DNA of 64,000 bases from contig JNKJ01000011.1 in the NCBI GenBank assembly GCA_000702025.1, positions 62,001-126,000 of the forward strand, written 5' to 3'. Origin of the DNA: Blautia schinkii DSM 10518. Lineage in GTDB: Bacteria > Bacillota > Clostridia > Lachnospirales > Lachnospiraceae. Both the position numbers and the translations under genes were made by a program. Below are positions 40,058 to 48,958 of the stretch, one piece after another (position 1 is the first letter of the stretch; every line of letters begins with the position of its first letter). Below the pieces are notes generated by a model. It was given only the letters and a program-made list of their open reading frames with translations, was not told where the DNA came from and did no database searches.

Positions 40058-42415
40058 TTAATCCGCTGTTAATATTGTTATATCTGTTTTTCTAATCCTG
40101 CCTGCTGCCAGATAGGAAAATCCGAAAAACAGGACAACCACCGTCAAGCCGGGCAGAAGCACATTAGAAAGCTCGGGACGGGACGCGAAATTGCTAATCC
40201 CCGCATACCGCATCACAACAGACACGAATGGATCTGTAAGCAAAGCCGCCAGAACCGTCCCCACTACCGCTCCTATAAACGCCGCAATCCCAAACCTCAG
40301 GGCAAATGTCAGCCGCAGCATTCCGGTGGGGCATCCGATAGATTTATAAATACCCATATCCTTCTGTTCCGCTGCAAGAAGTTTACTCCCGGTCATAATT
40401 GTGACAATGAATACAAATACCGCGATCATCCCATACATCAGCTTTAAAATCTCCTGCATTGCCGAGATGATTCCGAAAAGCCCCGGCCATGAATTTTCGT
40501 GTACATGCATATCTCCGCCATAAGCGGCCTCCAGGCCCTCTGTAATCTCTTCCTTTACCGAAATATCCTCAAGAAAATAATGATGGCACCATATCTTAGA
40601 ATCATCCCGGCCAATGGCAAGATACCCCTCCCGGTTCATTCCGATATTCGCTCCCATATCATTGGCACAATGATAAATCCCGGAAACCGTAAATTCTCCG
40701 CTTCCCATATCACCCCGGATGGTCACGCTGTCTCCTATGGATACCCCCAGATCAGAAGCGGCAGTCTCCGTGAGCACAACCTCATCCCGCTCCCGGCTGG
40801 TCCTTCCCCGGCTGATATGAAAGCGTTCCGGCTCTGTGATCACATTTGCCGTATAATTGCTTCCGTTCACCGCTACACTCGGCATTGCAAGGAGATAGCT
40901 GTCCGTAATATCCGTATAGGAACGTACCAGATTCTCCATCTCTTCCGGATCAAGCTCTCCCATGGCCTGCACCCCAATGTCCAAATCCGCCGGATTAAAA
41001 GCATCCATCATTCCCTTTCCCTCAGGTCCCAGCCATGTGTTCATCCTGCCGGCCAGAGAAGCAAAGAATACCAGCAGCACCGCAATCAGACAGGCGCTTA
41101 TATACCGTTTTTTTCCTGTTCTGAGCTGGCGCAGAGCCAACTGAAACGGAAGTCTTTCTCCCTTTATGACCGAACCTCTGCCCGGTGACCACTTCATTTC
41201 TGCCATATCACCGCATATGGCTTTCATCGGCGTTACCAGGAGAATCTTTCTCAATTTCAAAGCCGTAAATCCCAGCAGCACAAGTAAGATTATCCCAAAA
41301 GCTGCCGCACACGGAAGTACAGGCAGACCAGCCGGGAGAAGAACTCCCGTTGTGGTCAGCGTCATGCTTCCCACCGCTTTTGCCGCGGGAAATACCGCCG
41401 CAAGTCCGGTCAGAATCCCTGCTGCCATACTCAAACCATATTGTACAAGCTGCAGCCGGATCAGGCGGCTGCCTGTAAGCCCGATTGTCTTTAAAATCCC
41501 CAGATTCTTATACTCCTGCTCAATCACGCCAGATATGCTGTGACCCAGGATAACCACGACTGCTGTCAGAAGAATCAGCGCAAAGGCTGCCAAGAGCCCG
41601 CAGAAGGCATTTTGAAGAATACTCATAAAGCTCCTGATTGCTTCTTCACTGTGTATAAACTCTGTATATTGAGATATCGGAGTATTCTCATTCAAAAGCT
41701 GGCTGATTTCAGATACGCTGGGTTCGCCCGGTCTACCACCCTCCGTAAAGATATGAATCATGGCACCGTTTCTGGCCAGCCCATCCATTCCGGCCTCTTC
41801 CGCAGTCTGAACAATTGTCTCGTAATCTTCCTCACATATCAGGAACCCCTTCATACCAATCATGGAACTCCCCATAAAAGGATCTTCATAATATCCGGCC
41901 ACAGTCAGGGTGGTTTTCACCCCGTTCCGGGCCACAGGAAAGGTAATACGATCCCCGGGCTCAAGCTTCATAATGGAAACCATGGAGGGAGACACATATA
42001 CCGTTCCCGGAAGGATTTCCTCCGGTGCCTCCCGATAACCGGATAAATCCTCCCGAAAGAAACGATACGTATCCTCCCCGCCCGTCCAGGCGATCAGCTG
42101 TCCTTCACTGTCCGACTCCACTCCGTTCGCCTCATATTCCGTAAAAATCAACTTCTGTACTTCTGCCTTTTCAATCCCGTCCTGGGACTGGATACTGTCT
42201 GTGAGAAATTCCATATCCGGAACCTCAGATACCCAGGCTGTTAGATTCCCGTACCCGGCCCGCCGTATTTCCTGTGCGAGATGGCTCCCGCCTCTTACGT
42301 ATACGGTAAGCACTGTGGCCAGGGAAACCGCTGCCAGAAACAAAAGGACTGCGATTCCCAGGAGACTTCCTATATGCCTTTTGATCCCGGCTCTGCAAAT
42401 GATCTTGTTTTCCAT
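40058..42415 (-). CDS. FtsX-type ABC transporter permease
   Basis: Protein of 785 residues. After an N-terminal helix and a large extracellular (MacB-type) region there are two FtsX cores: helices near residues 275-410 and 660-780, with another anchor near 440-460. This is the layout of permeases that export peptides/lipids or transmit mechanical signals instead of importing. The start at 42415 has GAGGAGGCAGAT upstream. The partner ATPase gene is 10 bases upstream. Substrate is not evident. Confidence 0.88.
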   Translation of the reverse strand: MENKIICRAGIKRHIGSLLGIAVLLFLAAVSLATVLTVYVRGGSHLAQEIRRAGYGNLTAWVSEVPDMEFLTDSIQSQDGIEKAEVQKLIFTEYEANGVESDSEGQLIAWTGGEDTYRFFREDLSGYREAPEEILPGTVYVSPSMVSIMKLEPGDRITFPVARNGVKTTLTVAGYYEDPFMGSSMIGMKGFLICEEDYETIVQTAEEAGMDGLARNGAMIHIFTEGGRPGEPSVSEISQLLNENTPISQYTEFIHSEEAIRSFMSILQNAFCGLLAAFALILLTAVVVILGHSISGVIEQEYKNLGILKTIGLTGSRLIRLQLVQYGLSMAAGILTGLAAVFPAAKAVGSMTLTTTGVLLPAGLPVLPCAAAFGIILLVLLGFTALKLRKILLVTPMKAICGDMAEMKWSPGRGSVIKGERLPFQLALRQLRTGKKRYISACLIAVLLVFFASLAGRMNTWLGPEGKGMMDAFNPADLDIGVQAMGELDPEEMENLVRSYTDITDSYLLAMPSVAVNGSNYTANVITEPERFHISRGRTSRERDEVVLTETAASDLGVSIGDSVTIRGDMGSGEFTVSGIYHCANDMGANIGMNREGYLAIGRDDSKIWCHHYFLEDISVKEEITEGLEAAYGGDMHVHENSWPGLFGIISAMQEILKLMYGMIAVFVFIVTIMTGSKLLAAEQKDMGIYKSIGCPTGMLRLTFALRFGIAAFIGAVVGTVLAALLTDPFVSVVMRYAGISNFASRPELSNVLLPGLTVVVLFFGFSYLAAGRIRKTDITILTAD

Positions 42416-42425
42416 ATCTGCCTCC

Positions 42426-43187
42426 TCACCACTGTAATTCTGCCAACCAGTCTCTGAGCTTGTTTTCACGTACCCGCTCATACGCCGGCTCATAGCGGGG
42501 AAGCATCAGTTCCTCCAGGATTTTCCCATCCTCCAGATACAAAATCCTGTTTCCCCTGGCCGCAGCCCGAAGGTCATGCGTCGCCATCAGAATGCTCTGT
42601 CCCGATTTATTGAGAGATGTGAGCAGGCTTAAGACCTCCTCTGTGTGGGCCCTGTTCAGCGCTCCTGTGGGCTCGTCGGCGAAGAGCAGGCCGGGGCTTC
42701 CAATCATTGCCCTCGCGATAGCCGCACGCTGCGCCTCGCCGCCTGAAATCTGGTGCGGCAGACGGTCCTCCGCTTTTTCGATTCCCATCTGGGAAAGAAG
42801 CAGCCTTGCCTGCTCCTGTACTTCCCCGCTGCTCCCCCTTTTGCTCACATAACCTGCAACCGTCACATTTTCAAAAACTGTCAGGTTGCTGACCAGATGT
42901 GCCTGCTGGAAAACAAAGCCGAATTGCTCTGCCCGTATCTTCGCCATCTGCTTTTCTGAAAAGCGGCTGATCTCTTCTCCCTTGTATGCCACGGTTCCTT
43001 CTGTAAGAGCATCCATTCCGCTCAGTGTATAGAGAAGTGTTGATTTTCCGGCCCCTGAGGAACCCATGATGATGGTAAAGTCATTTTCATAAATATCCAC
43101 GTTTACCTCATTCAGCACTTTCGTCCGGGACGGGTCCTGAGAGAACACCTTCATCATTTTCCTACCCTGCAATAGCACTTTCTTCAT
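42426..43187 (-). CDS. ABC transporter ATP-binding protein
   Basis: Protein of 253 residues of the MacB/LolD class: Walker A GSSGAGKST at ~42-50, Q-loop FVFQQAHLV, signature ISGGEAQR (variant of LSGGQ), Walker B LLFADEPTGALNR, and H-loop ATHDLRAA. It pairs with the FtsX-type permease encoded next. Its start overlaps the end of the adenylate-forming enzyme gene by ~26 bases, so translation is probably coupled. This ties the transporter to that enzyme. Confidence 0.92.
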   Translation of the reverse strand: MKKVLLQGRKMMKVFSQDPSRTKVLNEVNVDIYENDFTIIMGSSGAGKSTLLYTLSGMDALTEGTVAYKGEEISRFSEKQMAKIRAEQFGFVFQQAHLVSNLTVFENVTVAGYVSKRGSSGEVQEQARLLLSQMGIEKAEDRLPHQISGGEAQRAAIARAMIGSPGLLFADEPTGALNRAHTEEVLSLLTSLNKSGQSILMATHDLRAAARGNRILYLEDGKILEELMLPRYEPAYERVRENKLRDWLAELQW

Positions 43188-44547
43188 CCCGCACCATCCC
43201 TCCCTTCTGAAGAATCAACCGTTTCTTCCCGGTTTCCGGGTCCGGAAGAATCTCATCTACAAAAACCACGTAAAATTTTACATAACCTAATTTTTTCTCT
43301 TTGAGGATTTTTTCCATCTGATTCATCATTTCTGCCTGGATATAAGTCTTATCCGCAGTCTCGGAGATTTCCGCGTACATCTCAAAACCATCCCTTCCAA
43401 TCTGCCGGAACTGATAATCCAGAAGTCCCTCCATACAAAAGCCTTCCAGGGCAAGGGGATGCAAAAACTCCTCATCCCCTTCCTCATTTTTAAACCACAG
43501 GATATCCTCATTCCTGCCCAGAAGCCCCACGGCTCTTGTAAAGGGATATCTGCCGCCCTCCTTTGCAGCCTTCAGCACCAGCCTGTCGGAGATACGGTAG
43601 CGGATCAGCGGCTGGGCGAAATTATACAGACAAGTCAGATACATTACTCCGCCCTCCATTTCAATGAAATTCATATCGTCGAAAAGGAGCATACCTTCCT
43701 TTGGATTTGTCTCCACACCCATGGTGAGCGATTCACTTGCCCCGTAAAAATTGATCACCACTGTGCGGAAAGTTTTTTCCAGATAGCTTCTGAGACTTTT
43801 TCCCAACGGCTCTCCGCAGGAGATCAGCCGTACCGCATTTACTTCCACATTGCCCTGTTCCACAAGCTCTGCCAGGATTTTTACGGCAGAAGGATAGCCA
43901 ATGATGATATTTGGCTTAAATTCTTCAATCCAGCGCACCCACTCCTCAAGAGGTGTCTTAATATCCAGATACAACTGTTTCGCGCCCACTCCGTCAATGC
44001 CGTCTCCTACCGCCATCGCGCCTCCGTAACGGCCGTCCGTGGCGGCAATATAGACGATTCTCGGCCGTTTCGCAAGCAGAGAGAGAATCTGGAGCATGGA
44101 CATATCCCAGAGCGCCGCCCTCACCATACCCAGAAGCATATGGTTCCATGCCTCCTCGTCGTAAACAAAATAGCCGGGCTTTCCGGTGCTGCCTGAGGAA
44201 TGCACCACATGATACTTCCCTTTATATGGCTTGCGGTCCGCAGATTCCGAAGCATCAAATTCGCGAAGCTCTTTTTGGCACAGGTCCTTTGGAACCACCA
44301 GTTCGTCAAAATGCTCCAGAAATTCCTTTTTATCTATGGTCGGGAAACAGGAAAGGGGCAATTCGTCCAGCTCCTCCTCTTTAATCCCCGCCGCTTCAAA
44401 AGTCTTTCTGTAATAGGCGGAGTTTTCCCAGGCATGACGCAGCATCTGCCGCAGTTTCTTCTCCCGGAGGGCATGCATCTGCTTTGCACTGAGCTTCGTT
44501 TGTTTCTTTAAACGATATAAATCTGTCAACGTTTTGAAATAGTTCAT
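43162..44547 (-). CDS. PaaK/CapK-like adenylate-forming enzyme
   Basis: Protein of 461 residues of the phenylacetate-CoA ligase-like superfamily: phosphate loop VVHSSGSTGKPGYF, FYGASESL (A5-type), and RYRISDRLVL. The C-terminal subdomain ends with KKRLILQKGGM. It would activate a carboxylic acid as acyl-AMP. Acceptor (CoA, amine or sugar) unknown. Members in capsule or natural-product loci often form amides or esters. The start at 44547 has AAGGAGGAGTAC upstream. The gene sits between an amide hydrolase and an ABC exporter. Confidence 0.85.
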   Translation of the reverse strand: MNYFKTLTDLYRLKKQTKLSAKQMHALREKKLRQMLRHAWENSAYYRKTFEAAGIKEEELDELPLSCFPTIDKKEFLEHFDELVVPKDLCQKELREFDASESADRKPYKGKYHVVHSSGSTGKPGYFVYDEEAWNHMLLGMVRAALWDMSMLQILSLLAKRPRIVYIAATDGRYGGAMAVGDGIDGVGAKQLYLDIKTPLEEWVRWIEEFKPNIIIGYPSAVKILAELVEQGNVEVNAVRLISCGEPLGKSLRSYLEKTFRTVVINFYGASESLTMGVETNPKEGMLLFDDMNFIEMEGGVMYLTCLYNFAQPLIRYRISDRLVLKAAKEGGRYPFTRAVGLLGRNEDILWFKNEEGDEEFLHPLALEGFCMEGLLDYQFRQIGRDGFEMYAEISETADKTYIQAEMMNQMEKILKEKKLGYVKFYVVFVDEILPDPETGKKRLILQKGGMVRDEESAIAG

Positions 44548-44561
44548 GTACTCCTCCTTAC

Positions 44562-45680
44562 CTATTCGACCGCAATGGCGTAGCCCTGCCCGTAATTTTC
44601 TCTGTGATAATACGTCAGCTGCTTCGTTTCCTGGTTCATAACAATGCTCCACTCTGTGGACTCGAACTCGTCGAAATTATCCTTGCTCACACTGTCCAGG
44701 GCATCTCTTACGTCCCATTCCGTCATGGTGTCCTGCTTTTCCAGGGTTTCTTTCAAAATGTCATATCTTGTATGAGACTGGGCGGTTCCGATTCCATTTT
44801 TCTCTCCCTCGGCCAGATAAAAATTTGTGACAATGGGCGTTTCAGTAACTGTCATCTCATGGTCCACATATTCCACGACAACACTGTTCCCCTCTGCGTC
44901 TGAAATCGCCAGATGTACCATCATTCCCATGGATGCGTGCAGATCATACTGCTCCAGGAGGCGGATAGCTTCCTCCACATCTGCCGCCTTGTCAAGCAGC
45001 AGACGGATGGCTGTGGTGGTGGTAATATCGGGCTTTTCTGTATCCTGTTCTATGGTTGCGGAATCTTCAATCATGTTGACGGATACCGCAAGTCCTTTCT
45101 CATTCATACCGTCCAGAGGCGCGTACAGTCCGATGGTTGCCTGGATTGAATCCGGAAGCTTTGATATATCTAAGCCTCCGGCCTGGACAAAGTCCATGTT
45201 GACGGTAGATACGGAAGCATATCCTTCCTCCGGTCTGGAACTGATGATCAGCGCGTTACAGGTGTTCCAGTCAAAGTTTCTTCCGAACAGCCTTCCGCCC
45301 TCTGCACTGTCCACGGACAGGGTGCTGCATCCGAAAGGATTTCCTCCGAAAATAAGCCGTGGGATATTGGAGGTGATCCGGCTTCTTAAAAACTCGACAA
45401 CTTCTCCGTCAGAGGAAGCCCCTCCCTGCTCAAGGAACTCGTCAAAGCCGTAGCTGCCTTCATAGCGGACCATGGATAACCCCTCCTCCAGCTCGGTGAT
45501 TTCCGTATCCGGTGTAATTAGATTCTGCGGCATGTTTCCTCCCTGTGCTGCTTCCGGCTGTACTGTATCTGCCTGTACTGTATTATCTGCATTATCGGAT
45601 GCCATGGTATTTCTCCCGCATCCCGCAGCGCAGCTTAGGAACAGTGATATCATGAAAGTTACGTATAATTTTTTCTTCAT
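44562..45680 (-). CDS. Secreted linear-amide C-N hydrolase (choloylglycine hydrolase family) lipoprotein
   Basis: Lipoprotein of 372 residues (signal to ~20, lipobox AAGC). The Ntn-hydrolase domain holds the presumed nucleophile Cys in FGCSTLSVDSAEGGRLFGRN followed by FDWN. Conserved APLDGMNEKGLAVSVNMI and SMGMMVHLAISDAEGNSVVV segments are typical of linear-amide hydrolases (penicillin V acylase, bile-salt and N-acyl-amide hydrolases). Unlike classical bile-salt hydrolases the Cys is far from the N-terminus, so the enzyme either is processed or acts without a free N-terminal Cys. It faces outward and would cleave N-acyl amides. Confidence 0.82.
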   Translation of the reverse strand: MKKKLYVTFMISLFLSCAAGCGRNTMASDNADNTVQADTVQPEAAQGGNMPQNLITPDTEITELEEGLSMVRYEGSYGFDEFLEQGGASSDGEVVEFLRSRITSNIPRLIFGGNPFGCSTLSVDSAEGGRLFGRNFDWNTCNALIISSRPEEGYASVSTVNMDFVQAGGLDISKLPDSIQATIGLYAPLDGMNEKGLAVSVNMIEDSATIEQDTEKPDITTTTAIRLLLDKAADVEEAIRLLEQYDLHASMGMMVHLAISDAEGNSVVVEYVDHEMTVTETPIVTNFYLAEGEKNGIGTAQSHTRYDILKETLEKQDTMTEWDVRDALDSVSKDNFDEFESTEWSIVMNQETKQLTYYHRENYGQGYAIAVE

Positions 45681-45774
45681 TTCTGTTCTTCCTTTCCTCC
45701 TCGTCTGCTAATACTTTAATCTATAGGAATAGCATGCCGCTTACATAAACCTAACTTTTTTGCTGTGTGGGCCT

Positions 45775-48700
45775 TTATTTTTCCGCCTTTGGAACTACTT
45801 CAACCACAACATGTTTTCTCTTCCTGCCATACCGCATCAGGACCAGTGACATAATACCAAGAGAAACCACAACAACAGCAATATCTATACCAAGAAACAG
45901 CTTTGTCATATTGGCCATTTTGCCTTCATTGGGATTAGGAATGGTGTAATTCCCGCTATTTGCCACAGTATAAAGGATATTTTTAGCTGCCTGACGCATA
46001 GCCAGCACCATGGTCGGGGATGTGTTGGTGATCTCGTTTGACTTCTGGGTTCCGAAGCCAAGCATGGCATCATTTCCATTGCGGACAAAGTCGTCTGTGT
46101 TCTGGTAGCCGTAAGAACCGTTCCAGTCGGACAATACCATACCTCTGAAGCCCCATTCATCACGAAGCACATGGTTTAACAGATTGGGATTGGCACCTGC
46201 TGCCCTGTCACCGATAAAGTTAAAGGAAGACATGACAGCCAGTGATTTCCCGTCATAATTTTTCACACATATCTCAAAAGGCTTTAAGTAAGTTTCCCGG
46301 ATCACCTGCTCATCTGAATAGGTCAAAAGGAAGGTGCAGCGGTTCGTCTCCTGATCGTTCATCACAAAATGTTTAATGTATGGATAAACACCCTTGGTGG
46401 TCATTCCGTTCACCGTATTCGAAGCAATATGGCCAGAAAGTACACCGTCCTCTGAATAATACTCAAAGTTACGTCCGGTAAACGCAGAGCGATGGATGTT
46501 CATAGCCGGGGCATAAGCTCCGAAAATTCGGCAGTCTGCATATTCCTGCGCTTCTGCTTCACCGATCCGGTAGGCCAGATCTTTATTCCAGGCCTGCGCA
46601 ATCAACAATTCCGTAGGATAAGCTGTTCCAAATACACCGATATACCAGTCATTCAAGCCGGAGGTACCATCTGAATCCAAAGTTCCTACCTTTCCCACGG
46701 AAGGAATGGCTACGGTCTGGAAGCCTCCCAGATTGACCATATCAATCATATCCTCCACTGAGAGCTGATCCAGTAAATCCTCCCACAAGGGATCATCATA
46801 TTCTTCACCTGTGAAATCCGCCAACGTAAGTCCGTTGTCCGCCTCTGTCACCGGCATCTCATCCTCTTCCTTGTCGTATTTCGTAGAATCATAGTAGGCC
46901 ACCGACTTTTCTATGACTGCCTCCCTTGTGGCGTCATCCATCACATACATTTCATCAGAGGGCGCAGCGGTAGCCTCCTCATAATTCGCGAAGTGATCTG
47001 CACGGGACAGATAGGTCACATTTCCTGCGGAATAATCCTGGAACTGATTTACTGCGATTGTCTGATCTGAAGCACGTCCATCCTTTTCATAATTAATGTC
47101 CGTATCCACCCGGAAGGACTCTTCGTCTAAAACCGTGTGGGAATCCGAGCGGACAGATAGCAGATATTCTCCTGACTCCAGGACATAACCTCCGTTTTCC
47201 GTCTTGATACCAGTAGAATCATAAGCCGCCATGTCCTCCTTGGAGATTTCGAAGGCAATCGTCTGTGTAGTACCCGGATCCAATAAATCCGTTTTCGCAA
47301 AGTCGATCAGATTGACAGAAGCCTTCTCAATCCCCCCGTTGGTATAGGGTGGTGTGAAATAAAGCTCTACGACCTCTTTTCCCGCTGTTTCTCCTGTGTT
47401 GGTCACCTCCACCTCTACGTACACGGTATTGCCGTTGTCTGAGAAATTCTTCATCTCCTGTGTAAAGGTGGTGTAGCTGAGACCGTAGCCAAAGGGGTAC
47501 TGCACATGCTCCTCATATGGCAGCAGTCCCTCCTGGGCTGCAGTCTCATAGAATTTGTAACCCACGTAGATACCCTCTGCATAGTTTACAAAGGACAGCA
47601 CTCCTTGGTAGGCTTCATCCGCCTTGGTAAACGCTTCCTTTAAGTCATCCACATTGTTATAGAGAAAGCTTCCGTAATTGTGATAGGACGGCGTTGTCGT
47701 TAAATCATATACATAGGTATCCACGGTTCTCCCCGAGGGATTCACGGAACCGTTTAAGATTTCTCCCAGAGCCGCCATTCCGGTTTTTCCGGTTCCCGGC
47801 GCGAGGATTACGGAGCCGATATTATCATATTCCTCCACCCATCCAAGCTCCATGGGATTGTTGGCGTTAATGACTACCACCACATGTTCGAACTCGAAGG
47901 TTACTTTTTCAATCATAGCTTCTTCTGTATTGGAAAGCTCAAGATAGCTCTCCCCTGTGTCGAAATCGTCATAATCTCCGTTGTTGGTATAGCCGCAGGC
48001 GAAATAGTTATACTGTTCGTTTCCGTCCGCTACCTCGTCTCTCGGGTCCCAGTTTCCGTCAATCACCGCCTTCATATCAAGAGGTACGTCCTGACCCTCG
48101 CCGCCGGATCTCGAGATTACGATCATGGCTGTATCGGAAAAATCCTTTGCCTTGTTCATCAGTTCATCTGTGTAGTGATCCACAGTAGGCTCCGGCAGCG
48201 ACCAGTCTGTATAGGTTACGCTGACCACATTGCCGCCCAGATTTCTGGTCGGGCTGTAGTCCCGGTACATATCCACAAGGCTCTCATTCACGTGGAACCC
48301 TGCGTCAGTAAGTGATGTAAGGATATCTACATTTCCGGTATTGTCCGCGGAGCCGGAGCCTGTCCCGCCATAGATTGGATTGGTGGAAGCCCATCCGAAC
48401 ACATTGAGATTAGAGTTTTCGGCAAGAGGCAGGGTTCCGTCATTTTTCACCATTACCATCCCCTCTTCTCCGGTTTCCTTGATAATTTCTTCTGAAGCCT
48501 TCACTGACGCTTCGGAAACAGAAGCCCTGCCGTTTAGAATGGGCGCCAGATTGTTATACATTGGACCAAAGCAGATGACATTCACCAGTACAGTAACGAT
48601 CAGTACCCAGGCGATACCTGCACCCCACCGCACCACATGCCGGGTTCCTTTTTTCACCAGCCAATGAGCGGCAATCATAACAAAAACAGCAGCAATCAGT

Positions 48701-48819
48701 GTTCCTAAAATCGCGTATAGGTAACCTCCTAAGGAATTCACATACTGCTGTACATCTGTGGGACTGACACCCATATTTTCAAAAACTGGTGTCAGACGGT
48801 CAATTAGAAACTGTAACAT
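45775..48819 (-). CDS. Membrane-anchored GH3 glycosidase with permuted domain order
   Basis: Protein of 1,014 residues. Two transmembrane helices (~30-55, ~63-85) are followed by the GH3 C-terminal alpha/beta sandwich domain (~110-430: GMVMVKNDGTLPLAENSNLN, GYKFYETAAQEGLLPYEEHV). A Fn3-like domain occupies ~495-600 (GKEVVELYFTPPY). Only then comes the GH3 TIM barrel (~690-930) with KHFVMNDQETNR and nucleophile Asp in VLSDWNG. A last transmembrane helix and a basic tail (YGRKRKH) follow. The usual order is barrel first. Known in a few ruminal and gut enzymes. Substrate unknown, probably beta-glucoside or related. The start at 48819 has GGGAGGAAG upstream. It lies below two LytTR-like repeats. 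Confidence 0.9.
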   Translation of the reverse strand: MLQFLIDRLTPVFENMGVSPTDVQQYVNSLGGYLYAILGTLIAAVFVMIAAHWLVKKGTRHVVRWGAGIAWVLIVTVLVNVICFGPMYNNLAPILNGRASVSEASVKASEEIIKETGEEGMVMVKNDGTLPLAENSNLNVFGWASTNPIYGGTGSGSADNTGNVDILTSLTDAGFHVNESLVDMYRDYSPTRNLGGNVVSVTYTDWSLPEPTVDHYTDELMNKAKDFSDTAMIVISRSGGEGQDVPLDMKAVIDGNWDPRDEVADGNEQYNYFACGYTNNGDYDDFDTGESYLELSNTEEAMIEKVTFEFEHVVVVINANNPMELGWVEEYDNIGSVILAPGTGKTGMAALGEILNGSVNPSGRTVDTYVYDLTTTPSYHNYGSFLYNNVDDLKEAFTKADEAYQGVLSFVNYAEGIYVGYKFYETAAQEGLLPYEEHVQYPFGYGLSYTTFTQEMKNFSDNGNTVYVEVEVTNTGETAGKEVVELYFTPPYTNGGIEKASVNLIDFAKTDLLDPGTTQTIAFEISKEDMAAYDSTGIKTENGGYVLESGEYLLSVRSDSHTVLDEESFRVDTDINYEKDGRASDQTIAVNQFQDYSAGNVTYLSRADHFANYEEATAAPSDEMYVMDDATREAVIEKSVAYYDSTKYDKEEDEMPVTEADNGLTLADFTGEEYDDPLWEDLLDQLSVEDMIDMVNLGGFQTVAIPSVGKVGTLDSDGTSGLNDWYIGVFGTAYPTELLIAQAWNKDLAYRIGEAEAQEYADCRIFGAYAPAMNIHRSAFTGRNFEYYSEDGVLSGHIASNTVNGMTTKGVYPYIKHFVMNDQETNRCTFLLTYSDEQVIRETYLKPFEICVKNYDGKSLAVMSSFNFIGDRAAGANPNLLNHVLRDEWGFRGMVLSDWNGSYGYQNTDDFVRNGNDAMLGFGTQKSNEITNTSPTMVLAMRQAAKNILYTVANSGNYTIPNPNEGKMANMTKLFLGIDIAVVVVSLGIMSLVLMRYGRKRKHVVVEVVPKAEK

Positions 48820-48906
48820 TTTAACTTCCTCCCTTTTCCATACCTTATTTCTTTGTTTGCAAAGATGCTTATATCTTATACAAAATAACGGTAAAAAAAG
48901 GAAAAC

Positions 48907-48939
48907 ACGATAATCGGTCATTTTTTTACGATAATCGGT
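48907..48939 (-). promoter_or_regulatory. Paired direct repeats, probable LytTR binding site upstream of GH3 gene
   Basis: The 12-base sequence ACGATAATCGGT (minus strand ACCGATTATCGT) is present exactly at 48907-48918 and 48928-48939, 21 bases apart. LytTR/AgrA-type regulators bind two direct repeats on one face of DNA with about this spacing. A TATAAG -10-like element without a good -35 lies ~40 bases further downstream toward the GH3 gene, as expected for an activated promoter. Confidence 0.75.
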
Positions 48940-48958
48940 AAGGGCTTAAGCAGCTATA

